From the NCBI RefSeq assembly GCF_030056705.1, contig NZ_JASHIC010000015.1, positions 1 through 64,000 on the forward strand: DNA of 64,000 nt, read 5' to 3'. Below, in pieces: positions 20,104-28,322 of the stretch. Source of the stretch: Flectobacillus longus. GTDB taxonomy: Bacteria > Bacteroidota > Bacteroidia > Cytophagales > Spirosomataceae. A program made the translations under genes and the position numbers. The notes beneath the pieces were generated by a model, which saw nothing but the letters and a program-made list of their open reading frames with translations, did no database searches and had not been told where the DNA came from. Every line of letters begins with the position of its first letter. Position 1 is the first letter of the stretch.

Positions 20104-20143
20104 ACACAACTCCCTATCGACCTTGGTGGATAGGGAGTTGTGT
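20104..20143. terminator. Bidirectional terminator between aconitase and monooxygenase genes
   Basis: 15 bp perfect stem (20104-20118 with 20129-20143, arm ACACAACTCCCTATC, loop 10) between two convergent genes. Confidence 0.8.
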
Positions 20144-20180
20144 GTTAAAAAGTAAAAATATGTATTTACAAACGCAAGTT

Positions 20181-21473
20181 TTATAGATTACTCCAACCCA
20201 TTTGCTTCTTCATTTGTTTAAGTTTCGCCTTAATTGTATCACTATCTACATATCCAGTGTGGCGTTCGGAGGCTACTAGTTTGATGCCACCTGTTAAATC
20301 GAGCGTTTCGGAGGTAACTTTATTTCTGAAAATCTTTGCTTTTTCTGGTGATTCTTTCTTGTCTTTCAGGTGGTTAGCTAGTAAGGTCGCTAATTGAGTG
20401 AATATATCATACGCTGCCGAATTAGTTTCTACAAAACCCATCACATAGATATTGTCGTGTTTAGGGTTAAATAGATTCATATATAATTGTGGACGATGGT
20501 CTTTCCAGTCAAAAAACTCCTCAGCAAAAGGAATTGCATATTTATAGCCCGTTGCCAAAATTATTTCATCTACTTCGATAGAACTCCCATCTTTGAAAAA
20601 TATGTTGTTCCCTTCAAAATAATCAATGTCGGATTTGATACACAAATTACCATGAGAAGTGTGGTGCATGATTTGCGAATTCATCAGAGGATGTGATTCA
20701 AACAATTCATGGTCTGGCTTGGGAAGTCCAAATTTAGTTTGGTCGCCTACCACAATTTTGAGGAGTTTTTTAAAAATCCATTGATTGACTTTCAAGGGGA
20801 GTTTAGGACCACCATGAGAAAATACATCTGAGGGCACACCAAAAACGTGTTTCGGAATAAAGTAATAACCACGTCGCATACTCAAATAGGCTTCGTTTGC
20901 AAAGCTAGCAGCTTCACAAGCAATATCTACTCCAGAGTTGCCACCTCCAACGACTAAGATTTTTTTATTAAGAAACTCTGTAGACTTTTTAAAGGTATTT
21001 GAATGACGAATTATTCCTGAAAATGTACCACGATATTGGGCAATATTGGGTTGCCAAAGTGTACCATTGGCACAGATAAGTTCCTGATGAAAATAACTGT
21101 CGCCTTGTGCTGTTATTATTTTCCAACCATTCTCACGTTTTTCTACTTTTTCGATTTTTGTATTAAAAATAATATTTTTTTCTAAATCAAAATGTTTGGC
21201 AAATGCCTGTATGTAAGCACACAACTGTTTACGAGTAGGATAGTCTGGATAATCATCAGGCATAGGGAAATCAGGAAAGCCTGATAATGTTTTTGAAGAG
21301 ATAAAATGAGCTGATTCATACATAGGCGACCCCTCATTTTTGATGTCCCATAAACCGCCTGTATTACTGTGTTTTTCATAAATAACAAATGAAAGTTGAG
21401 CTTTTGCTAAGGCTCTTGCGATAGATAATCCAGAAGGTCCTGCACCAATAATGGCAATGGGAGGTGTTTTCAT
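20181..21473 (-). CDS. Flavin-containing monooxygenase-like NAD(P)-binding protein
   Basis: 430 residues. The FAD-binding GxGxxG is IGAGPSGLSIA (9-19), the NADPH-binding one is VVGGGNSGVDIA (about 172-183), and between them FSGIIRHSNTF fits the FMO signature FxGxxxHxxxF. These enzymes add one oxygen to a soft nucleophile such as sulfur or nitrogen. Its gene lies 17 bases after a TauE/SafE permease gene on the same strand, so the two are almost certainly co-transcribed; the permease family exports sulfite or sulfonates, which hints at an organosulfur substrate, but this is inference. No signal peptide. Ends at a bidirectional terminator. Confidence 0.85.
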   Translation of the reverse strand: MKTPPIAIIGAGPSGLSIARALAKAQLSFVIYEKHSNTGGLWDIKNEGSPMYESAHFISSKTLSGFPDFPMPDDYPDYPTRKQLCAYIQAFAKHFDLEKNIIFNTKIEKVEKRENGWKIITAQGDSYFHQELICANGTLWQPNIAQYRGTFSGIIRHSNTFKKSTEFLNKKILVVGGGNSGVDIACEAASFANEAYLSMRRGYYFIPKHVFGVPSDVFSHGGPKLPLKVNQWIFKKLLKIVVGDQTKFGLPKPDHELFESHPLMNSQIMHHTSHGNLCIKSDIDYFEGNNIFFKDGSSIEVDEIILATGYKYAIPFAEEFFDWKDHRPQLYMNLFNPKHDNIYVMGFVETNSAAYDIFTQLATLLANHLKDKKESPEKAKIFRNKVTSETLDLTGGIKLVASERHTGYVDSDTIKAKLKQMKKQMGWSNL

Positions 21474-21490
21474 AGTTGGATGACGATTAA

Positions 21491-22222
21491 TTAATTCATA
21501 AAATACTTGATAGTTTGGAAGATAGAAGTGAGGATAACAATAGATAAAACGATATACCTAAATACCGTTTCGGAAGTATATTGTAAGATTACTTTTCCTA
21601 TATAACTTCCCAAAATGCTGATTGCAATCAGAAATGGAATCAATACAATATATTGTCTATCAAAATATCCGTTACTCACATAAACCACCGCTCGACTGGT
21701 ATCTACCCCCAAGTCGATTAAAGCAGATGTAGCGATAAATACATCTTTAGGAAGTTGAAATGCAGCTAAAGTAATACCTCTAATAGCTCCGCCTGTTCCG
21801 ACTAAGCCTGCCAATAACCCCGACATGATACCACCAAGATATAAGTTGCCATCGGTTTGTTTGAGGGTTTTGTTAAAATTATAAAGTAGATATAATGACA
21901 AGCCCACTAGCATAATATTCATGGCTAATTCCATGGATTTTGTGGGTAAAAAGGTGGTCATCCAAGCGCCAATCATCACAAATATGACTGCTGGAATACC
22001 TAATTTTAAGGCTATTTCTTTATTAATTCCTTTTCGAAATAGCGTGATTTTGGAGATGTTACTAAAAACATGAAAGACCGCTGTAATGCCAAGTACGGTC
22101 TTAAAATCAAAGAATAGGGAAGCCACGGGTACAAATAGGATAGAAGATCCAAAGCCAGAAACGGTTCCGATGATTTCTGCAAATAATGCCAAAATGGCAA
22201 ATATATAGTATTTTTCAAACAC
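21491..22222 (-). CDS. TauE/SafE-family sulfite exporter-like permease
   Basis: 243 residues with seven or eight hydrophobic segments and the family features: a GFGSSILFVPVASL first repeat and GLLAGLVGTGGAIRG in the second half (about 135-149). Members move sulfite, sulfoacetate or related anions across the inner membrane. The start is a GTG at 22220-22222; the in-frame upstream codons run into a stop, so no ATG is available. First gene of a two-gene unit with the monooxygenase gene that follows. Confidence 0.82.
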   Translation of the reverse strand: MFEKYYIFAILALFAEIIGTVSGFGSSILFVPVASLFFDFKTVLGITAVFHVFSNISKITLFRKGINKEIALKLGIPAVIFVMIGAWMTTFLPTKSMELAMNIMLVGLSLYLLYNFNKTLKQTDGNLYLGGIMSGLLAGLVGTGGAIRGITLAAFQLPKDVFIATSALIDLGVDTSRAVVYVSNGYFDRQYIVLIPFLIAISILGSYIGKVILQYTSETVFRYIVLSIVILTSIFQTIKYFMN

Positions 22223-22317
22223 GATAGAAAGCGTAGGGTTAGTATCAACATAATTTGAAATGAAGATACCAAATTTCTGTGTGAATCATAAAAAGAAATT
22301 CACAACACTAGTTGATT

Positions 22318-23679
22318 TTACCTATTGCTATGGGTAAGATTTACAATTTTATGAATAACATCATCTAACTCTTTGGTAGTTTGATGAAGTTGATTAATTA
22401 ACAAAGGATTGTATGCTTTATCGTATTCAATAAGCTGGACTAATCCAAGAATATTGGCAACTGGTTTTCGCATTTCGTGCGACTGTTGCCAAGCAATTTT
22501 TTCGAGGGTTTCAACTTGATTTTCGAGCCGGGTTTCGTGCTCGATTCGCTTTGTAACGTCTTGAATAATTGCTAAAATAAATGTTTCATCATTTACTCTA
22601 AATGAGTTTAGGCTTACTTCTACAATTTTTTCAATGCCATCTTTGGTAATTGCAGGGGTAAACCTCCCAATGCCCATGCGGTACATTTTGGGGGCTTGAA
22701 TATATTGCTGTTGGTATTGGGCATGATTTGCATGGAATCGCTTTGGAATAAGAATATTAATATCTTGGCCTAGTAGTTCTTTTGACTCATAATTAAAAAT
22801 TTTCTCTGTTTCGGGGTTTACCAACTGTATTTTCATTTTTTTATCTACAATAACTATCGGTACTGGAGCTGTTTCGATAATCTTGCGAAAACGCTGTTCG
22901 TTTTCAAGTAGTGACAATTCCATTTTCTTTTTAGCGCTGATATTAATAGCTACCAAACAGACGCCTATGATACTTTGATTTTTGTCATAAACAGGGTACA
23001 TTTTACTCAAAATCCAGATGGTATCACCATGAATATTGTGAACACAAATTTCATCTTCTACTGTTTTTCCTGAAATAGCGCTATTAAATTGCGTGTAAAA
23101 AGCATCTGTTTCTTGAGGAAATAGATATTCCCTGAAATCGTCTCCTATGCTGATTTCTTTTCCGATGTTGAAGACAATACTCTTTTTAAAATGGGTGTTG
23201 AATTGAATTAATTTGAAATTAGTATCGAGCAAGCATATACTATCGGAGATGTTATTAATAAGTGATTCGTAAGTAGTTTTAAGGTACTCTAGAGCTAGCT
23301 CTGCTTTTTTTTGTTCATCTATATTTTTGGCGTAAATAGCCACTCCAATTAAGTTTCGAGCATCGTCATATACAGGATTAGCTTTGTATTCAAACCAGAG
23401 ATGTACCTCGCCACCCGAAGTTTCTTTTTGTACCGTAGTGGATTCGCCTTTGATAGCACTTTCAAATGCCGAAAAATAGATTTCCATTAATGGCTCAACG
23501 ACAAAATCTCGATAGTCATCACCTATTTGAATTTCTTTGCCAAAAAATATCTCCAACGTTTTTACCATTGCTGTATTACATATCAATACCTTGTGGTCGG
23601 GAGAAATGAGCACAAAGTTCTCTGCAACGCTATTGATAGTTGCCCTCAGAATATCTACAGATAAATTATTAGCTTTCAT
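22318..23679 (-). CDS. Triple-PAS protein with histidine box but no ATPase domain
   Basis: 453 residues with three PAS domains (about 10-125, 132-250 and 258-380), the first two closely alike (both with a GKEI.IGDD.R motif), then a coiled stretch and a histidine-kinase dimerisation segment SHEMRKPVANILG with the phosphoacceptor H401. Only 52 residues follow it, so the HATPase domain is absent. The stop and downstream sequence give no sign of a frameshift or lost extension. It could act as a dimerising phospho-relay or be phosphorylated by another kinase. No signal peptide or membrane segment: cytoplasmic. Ends 95 bases before the permease gene, so readthrough into that pair is possible. Confidence 0.8.
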   Translation of the reverse strand: MKANNLSVDILRATINSVAENFVLISPDHKVLICNTAMVKTLEIFFGKEIQIGDDYRDFVVEPLMEIYFSAFESAIKGESTTVQKETSGGEVHLWFEYKANPVYDDARNLIGVAIYAKNIDEQKKAELALEYLKTTYESLINNISDSICLLDTNFKLIQFNTHFKKSIVFNIGKEISIGDDFREYLFPQETDAFYTQFNSAISGKTVEDEICVHNIHGDTIWILSKMYPVYDKNQSIIGVCLVAINISAKKKMELSLLENEQRFRKIIETAPVPIVIVDKKMKIQLVNPETEKIFNYESKELLGQDINILIPKRFHANHAQYQQQYIQAPKMYRMGIGRFTPAITKDGIEKIVEVSLNSFRVNDETFILAIIQDVTKRIEHETRLENQVETLEKIAWQQSHEMRKPVANILGLVQLIEYDKAYNPLLINQLHQTTKELDDVIHKIVNLTHSNR

Positions 23680-23916
23680 GTTGTGCCTAAGATAAATATA
23701 ATATAAGTAAGCTTCTTGAGTGAAATTTACCAGTTTTAATAAAGTAGTTTAGAATATTGTAATTATACAGATTAATAAAGTGTAATTCTACAGAAAATTA
23801 CCCAATGTAACACTGATATTAACGATGGAAAGTACAACAATAAAATATTGTTTTTATCTGTCTGTGCGGTTATTGAGAATCTTTTATGAAATAATTTAAG
23901 CATCGATTACTTCAAA

Positions 23917-23947
23917 TTGAATAATCTTATGAATTAATTTACATTTG
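23917..23947 (+). promoter_or_regulatory. Promoter of the channel-like gene
   Basis: TACATTTG at 23940-23947 with TTG at 23917-23919, spacing 20 bases. The leader would be about 28 bases. The remaining part of the 23680-23981 gap shows nothing else. Confidence 0.5.
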
Positions 23948-23981
23948 CGAACGTATCAATAAATATAAGTTTAGCAGTAAA

Positions 23982-24557
23982 ATGAATGGAATAAAATTAC
24001 TTAACCCCAATAACCAAAGTGTATTAGGAATATTTGCGAGGTGCATGATTGTATTAGTATCGGCGATTTGGCTTTTTTATATTGATGAAATAGAAGGTGT
24101 TAGCCCAATAATGTCGACATTGGTATTGGTCCTTTTGTGTTTTTCAAAAACGATTTATTTTGTTTGGGTAGGGTATCAAAAAATCATAGATGTTACTGTA
24201 AAAGATGCACCTTTTCATAAGTTTATCATCTTTGCAAGTATGAATATTTTAGTTTTTATTCTTTCGTTTACATTTGACTTTTTTGGATTATATCTCATAA
24301 ATCCCAACAATTATGAGGGAATGCCTGCTCATTATTCTAATCCAAGGTTGTTGTTTGAGTTTTTGTTCTTTAGTTTACAACAATTTACGTTTTTTGGGTA
24401 TGGCAATTTATTACCAAGTTCAATACTCGCCAAAATATTATCGATGTTAGAGTTAACTATCTCATTTTTAACGGTACTTTTTATTTTATCAGATTTTAAT
24501 AGCTTGAAAGAGAGTCTCCTCTCAAGAGTAGATACTCGAAAAGATGAAGACGAATAA
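23982..24557 (+). CDS. K+-channel-like membrane protein (four TM segments, pore loop)
   Basis: 191 residues with hydrophobic segments at about 14-34, 43-64, 81-106 and 148-170. Between the third and fourth is a re-entrant region (122-146) with TFFGYGN at 136-142, aligning with the potassium selectivity filter TTVGYGD; the second Thr is Phe and the final Asp is Asn. The two segments around the pore resemble the Ion_trans_2 module. A basic/acidic C-terminus ends DTRKDEDE; there is no RCK domain and no arginine-rich voltage sensor. Likely an inner-membrane cation channel, with selectivity uncertain because of the filter changes. Single gene with its own promoter. Confidence 0.65.
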   Translation: MNGIKLLNPNNQSVLGIFARCMIVLVSAIWLFYIDEIEGVSPIMSTLVLVLLCFSKTIYFVWVGYQKIIDVTVKDAPFHKFIIFASMNILVFILSFTFDFFGLYLINPNNYEGMPAHYSNPRLLFEFLFFSLQQFTFFGYGNLLPSSILAKILSMLELTISFLTVLFILSDFNSLKESLLSRVDTRKDEDE

Positions 24558-24620
24558 GAAGTATCGTAGTTTTACTAGTAGCGATGAAATGCTTTGCGTC
24601 TAAAGTATATATCATTCTGA

Positions 24621-24843
24621 AAACATGAGTCATTCCGAATTTTAAGATTGGGTTTATTCTCAAAGTTTTCATCAAAAAAGCGGTCGGAAAGTATTTTCCG
24701 ACCGCTTTTTTGATGCTACTATGCTAGATATAACTTGGCTTAAGACGCAATCATTGCATCTTAAGCTGCCAGAATACAAATTTTAAATTAATCACTCATT
24801 CATTCAATCGCTAAATCACTAAATTAGGGATGACTCATGTTTT
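24621..24843. repeat. Dispersed intergenic element, copy C, with terminal inverted repeats
   Basis: 223 bp unit bounded by AAACATGAGTCATTCC (24621-24636) and its inverse GGGATGACTCATGTTT (24828-24843), 15 of 16 bases matching. Inside are the hairpin (24671-24714), a TTAAGACGCAAT...GCATCTTAAG segment (24740-24762) and AATCACTCATTCATTCAATC. This is the most complete copy and looks like a MITE. Confidence 0.75.
24671..24714. terminator. Bidirectional hairpin terminator in copy C
   Basis: Perfect 20 bp stem (24671-24690 with 24695-24714, arm ATCAAAAAAGCGGTCGGAAA, loop GTAT) between two convergent genes. Confidence 0.8.
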
Positions 24844-24968
24844 GAAGATATACCTAATTCAGGATTAATGTTCAATTTTCCAAATAGGATGCGACTTCAG
24901 TCGCACCCTGTTTGGAAAAAGATTTACTATGTGAATCACTACAAATACAAATAGGAGTTTTTAAAAAA

Positions 24969-26387
24969 CTATTCTTCCTCCTCTTCTTCTTCGCCAGATT
25001 CCTCTTCTTCGTCAGATTCTTCTTCTTCCTCCGACTCTTCCTCCTCTTCTTCGTCGTATTCTTCTTCATCTTCCGACTCCTCCTCTTCCTCTTCTTCGTC
25101 GTATTCTTCCTCCTCTTCCGACTCCTCCTCATCCTCTTCTTCGTCGTATTCTTCCTCCTCCTCCGACTCCTCCTCCTCCTCTTCTTCGTCGTATTCTTCC
25201 TCCTCTTCCGACTCCTCCTCATCCTCTTCTTCGTCGTATTCTTCCTCCTCTTCCGACTCTTCCTCTTCCTCTTCTTCGTCAGATTCTTCCTCATCTCCCT
25301 CCTCTTCCTCATCTTCTTCCTCTTCCTCTTCTTCGTCGTATTCTTCTTCCTCTTCATCCTCGTCGTATTCCTCTTCCGACTCTTCTTCTCCTTCCTCGTC
25401 GAGTTCGCTTTCTATATATTCGAGCTCTTCATACTCGTCGCAACCTGCCTCATCATATTCATCAACTAGCTCGTCTTCGAAAATGCTCCAAACATCAAAG
25501 TCTTCGTAGTCATCAGCCGAATAAACAGGCAAACTTGCTGCATTCGCCGCTCCACTTTTTGCAATGATTGACTTTTTATCGTTTACCCAAGTATCTTCAA
25601 AATCTGGAATTGGATCGGTACGTTTGATAACCCAGCTATCTCCCAAGTTGAATTTTTCATTGATAACATACTGATAAGGCATATAACAATAGCCTTTATC
25701 TCCCCATTCTTCACCCCAAGAGTTACGAACAATAAACATCTCATCAGCTTCTGAATAACCTACGCAAAGCATTGCGTGAAGCCCGTGAGCAGCACGAGAA
25801 GCTTCGTCTGGCGATGGCATTGGTACGACTCCTCCGTACTTTTGACAATTGTCAAATCCTTCAAAAAGAGTAATTCCAAAAATGATAGGATACCCTTCTG
25901 CCAAGGCTTGTTTCCATGCTTTAAGGTTGGTTGGTACATGTTTGGATTGCTGAACTTTAAAGTAACTTGCTTCGTCGTAACTTGCTGAATGAGGCTTATT
26001 ATTTACCTTTTTTAATTCATAAGGCCATACTTCTTCTGTACAAGCACCAAGTTTATGTAAACTTTCGACAGCATATTGTATATGACTACCTTCGTCTTTG
26101 ATTACGTTACTTGCACGAAGTCTGGCATTGTAGTAAACAAATAAACGACTTACTTCAAACTGACGATTTTTCAGGTGACGTTTAGCAAGATATTCGTATG
26201 CACCCGCAGTAGCGTTGGCAGTACAACTACTCAATGATTTTTGATTTTCAACTTTAGTCAAATATCGACGAAGGTCAACTTTAGAAGGAAGTGCTTTTTT
26301 CGAACGTTTTGACGGTTTAAACTCTTCGGCATTAGGATTTGCTGCCAAATAACGGTAACCGCCGTTACTACTTAGGTTATTACCCAT
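24969..26387 (-). CDS. Papain-family (C1) cysteine protease with long acidic tail
   Basis: 472 residues. The protease domain (about 30-285) shows the C1 active site: NQKSLSSCTANATA with the catalytic Cys (near residue 58), AHGLHAMLCVGYSE with the His (near 205) and VRNSWGEEWGDKGY with the Asn (near 222). No signal peptide or propeptide is visible, so it should be cytoplasmic or leave by another route. A linker (about 286-329) leads into a tail, residues 330-472, made only of Glu, Asp, Ser, Tyr and Gly. C1 bacterial relatives normally lack such a tail. It sits between repeat copy C and an unknown secreted-protein gene. Confidence 0.82.
   Translation of the reverse strand: MGNNLSSNGGYRYLAANPNAEEFKPSKRSKKALPSKVDLRRYLTKVENQKSLSSCTANATAGAYEYLAKRHLKNRQFEVSRLFVYYNARLRASNVIKDEGSHIQYAVESLHKLGACTEEVWPYELKKVNNKPHSASYDEASYFKVQQSKHVPTNLKAWKQALAEGYPIIFGITLFEGFDNCQKYGGVVPMPSPDEASRAAHGLHAMLCVGYSEADEMFIVRNSWGEEWGDKGYCYMPYQYVINEKFNLGDSWVIKRTDPIPDFEDTWVNDKKSIIAKSGAANAASLPVYSADDYEDFDVWSIFEDELVDEYDEAGCDEYEELEYIESELDEEGEEESEEEYDEDEEEEEYDEEEEEEEDEEEEGDEEESDEEEEEEESEEEEEYDEEEDEEESEEEEEYDEEEEEEESEEEEEYDEEEDEEESEEEEEYDEEEEEEESEDEEEYDEEEEEESEEEEESDEEEESGEEEEEEE
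24972..25400. repeat. Tandem repeat encoding the acidic protease tail
   Basis: A 429 bp pyrimidine-rich (plus strand) tract. In its middle, units of 45 bases encode five Glu, YDEEE, D or E, two Glu and Ser; the variable residue alternates Asp/Glu from unit to unit, giving a 90-base higher-order period. Outer units are degenerate. In-frame unit gain or loss is expected. Confidence 0.8.
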
Positions 26388-26512
26388 AGTGGTTATGTGT
26401 TTGGTTGGAAAGGTTTGATATTGAGAGACAATTATTGCAAGATAAAAATAATCTAATATTTTCTTTGTTAAAATATATAGTTTTTGGGGCTAGGTCGATG
26501 TCAATAGTCTAA

Positions 26513-27271
26513 TTATTTGATACCTTTAAATTCTAAGACCTTGCCATTAAACACGTATAAAATATTACGAGAGGTTACTTTACCCTCTTTATCTACGACA
26601 GGAATATAGAGCGTATCTTGTTTGGTATTGAAAGTAATTAGTTCGAAAGGACGTTCGGGTCTATCAACGACCGAGAAAAAATCAAAATCTACATCAATTC
26701 TGCTTAGCAACTTCGTTTTTGTTTTGAATATAGGGGCTTGGGTAAGCTTTGTATTATTAATCACAAATGATACAACTGATTGGCGAGCGTCTCGATTGGA
26801 GAAAATAGTATTTGTGATTACTAAATAGTAATCTTTGTTTTGAATATTGATAGTGTATATTTTGGAAGAAAATTCACCATTGTCACCTTCGTCCGAGGCT
26901 TTCACTTGTTTTGTATATACTTTATCTCCGACTCTCCACTGATATATTTCATTGAAAACGTGCATCGAGCCCCCTTGTCCTGTATCCCAACCGTAATGTC
27001 TGATATTACCATCTCCAGAAGTAGTTACATAAAATGAGTTGTTTTTCAACTTATTAAAAGAGTATTCGATAGTGCTGGGGTTAGTAGAAAGGAAGGTTCT
27101 GAAATCTTTTTCAAATTTTTCGGAATCACCCGCACCATTACTGAGCGTAGCGAATTGCTTTACAAATTTGTTTTCGAGAGTTGACAAATCTTTGTTTTGA
27201 GAAAATACAAATACATGACTTATCACAAAATAACAGCAAAAGAAAGAAATAAGATTTTTAAGAGTTTTCAT
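26513..27271 (-). CDS. Secreted protein of unknown function
   Basis: 252 residues from the ATG at 27271; a TTG start three codons earlier is less likely. An N-terminal signal peptide (about 1-25, ending VFSQ) directs export. The rest is soluble, with many beta-strand-like stretches and a central GDGNIRHYGWDTGQGG (about residues 80-95). I do not recognise the family. It lies 125 bases upstream of the protease gene on the same strand and might be co-transcribed with it, but the gap is large enough for a separate promoter. Confidence 0.7.
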   Translation of the reverse strand: MKTLKNLISFFCCYFVISHVFVFSQNKDLSTLENKFVKQFATLSNGAGDSEKFEKDFRTFLSTNPSTIEYSFNKLKNNSFYVTTSGDGNIRHYGWDTGQGGSMHVFNEIYQWRVGDKVYTKQVKASDEGDNGEFSSKIYTINIQNKDYYLVITNTIFSNRDARQSVVSFVINNTKLTQAPIFKTKTKLLSRIDVDFDFFSVVDRPERPFELITFNTKQDTLYIPVVDKEGKVTSRNILYVFNGKVLEFKGIK

Positions 27272-27426
27272 AAATAACAATAAATACGGAAAAATATCTG
27301 TTGATAGTGTTTTGCAATATAATAGGATTATTTTAATTTTTAATTATCCTTTATGATATTGTAATAGAGGTAGAAAAAACAGGATTTGTGCGAAATTATT
27401 TATGATTAGGTCTGAAATTTTAAACA

Positions 27427-28149
27427 CTAATTCGCCAATACCAAACATTCCACACGTCTGTTTTTGGATTTATTTTCTTCTGTATCATTGGGCGATACAG
27501 GTTTGGTCTGTCCATAACCTGCAAATTTTAATCTTTTTGAATCAATCCCTTTGCCTACCAAATAATTATGTATTACTCTAGCTCGATTTTCGGATAATAG
27601 TTGATTGAGCTTGGCATTGCCAACATTGTCGGTATGTCCCGATATTTCGATACGAAGCTTTGGGTTAGTCTCTAGTGCTTTATAGAGTTCTTCGAGCTGA
27701 GGATAAGAATCGCTTCTTAGAATGAAGCTACTTTGGTCGAAATAGATTTTGTCTAATTTTACAACGTCATTTACCTTGACATTTTCAAAAAGTGGTTTTC
27801 TTTTTTCCATAGTCACCGTATGCTGATAAATGGGGCAAGTATCGCAAGATGCTACCAAAAGCTCTGTGTATGAATAATAACCATCAACTTTGCTTTTTAC
27901 TTCAACAGTGTCAGATTCGTAAAGTAAAAACATAAATGGACTCAAAAATGGCTCATTCTTAGCCTGATAGGTTTTTTTGGCTTTATAGAGCTTTATGTCA
28001 AGTTCTACAGGTAATTCTTCTTTTGTTTGTTCGTCTATTGCTTTAACAAAAAATTGGGTAATCACTTTTTTACTTTTAGGCGTTTGTGCCAAAATGGTAT
28101 TGCTTGCAATGAGCAAAATTGTAAGAATGAAAATTTGCTTTATCGTCAT
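27427..28149 (-). CDS. OmpA-family periplasmic protein
   Basis: 240 residues with a Sec signal peptide (1-21, ending ILA|Q, no lipobox Cys). Residues 22-125 form a beta-rich domain with a CDTCP pair (102-105). Residues 126-240 are an OmpA domain: the peptidoglycan-binding residues D174 (GHTDNVG) and R189 (NQLLSENRARV) and the FAGYGQTKPVSPND block are intact. It would anchor to the cell wall from the periplasm. The open frame begins at a TTG (28176), but the ATG at 28149 starts a normal signal peptide. Not obviously linked to its neighbours. Confidence 0.85.
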   Translation of the reverse strand: MTIKQIFILTILLIASNTILAQTPKSKKVITQFFVKAIDEQTKEELPVELDIKLYKAKKTYQAKNEPFLSPFMFLLYESDTVEVKSKVDGYYSYTELLVASCDTCPIYQHTVTMEKRKPLFENVKVNDVVKLDKIYFDQSSFILRSDSYPQLEELYKALETNPKLRIEISGHTDNVGNAKLNQLLSENRARVIHNYLVGKGIDSKRLKFAGYGQTKPVSPNDTEENKSKNRRVECLVLAN

Positions 28150-28283
28150 GATATAGGTAAGGGTTTGGGCAAACAAATACAGGATTTGATAGCTCGAAAG
28201 TATTAATTTTAGACTCGATTAACAAAAATCACCCCATAATTAAAAAATATTGAATTAAAATTTTGGAAAATATTTTTTAATTA

Positions 28284-28303
28284 TAAACTTTGTAATGCAA
28301 AGT
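28284..28303 (+). promoter_or_regulatory. Palindromic operator over the promoter of the 28323 gene
   Basis: ACTTTG-TAATG-CAAAGT (28287-28303) with TA at 28284-28285, so the left half is also a -7-like box (TA, three bases, TTTG). It ends 19 bases before the ATG. The same palindrome occurs before the gene at 30104. A TTTT-flanked AAAGTACTTT overlaps its right half (28299-28308). Confidence 0.55.
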
Positions 28304-28322
28304 ACTTTTTGAAATTCAAAAT

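Noticed and set aside
22012-22272. Frame of 86 codons overlapping the permease start
   Set aside because: Overlaps the real gene in another frame; the TauE/SafE motifs lie in the 21491-22222 frame.
22230-22317. Missing HATPase domain of the PAS protein due to a frameshift
   Set aside because: The sequence after the stop contains no remnant of an N- or G-box in any frame.
25050-25275. Regular 45-base spacing resembling a CRISPR array
   Set aside because: Units are contiguous coding repeats without variable spacers, inside a gene.
24872-25357. 161-codon Lys/Arg-rich frame on the minus strand
   Set aside because: Another frame of the same tandem repeat; the papain frame explains the region.
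24912-25469. 185-codon open frame on the plus strand rich in Phe and Leu
   Set aside because: It is the antisense of the acidic tail repeat; its composition follows from the pyrimidine-rich tract and it has no independent start signal.
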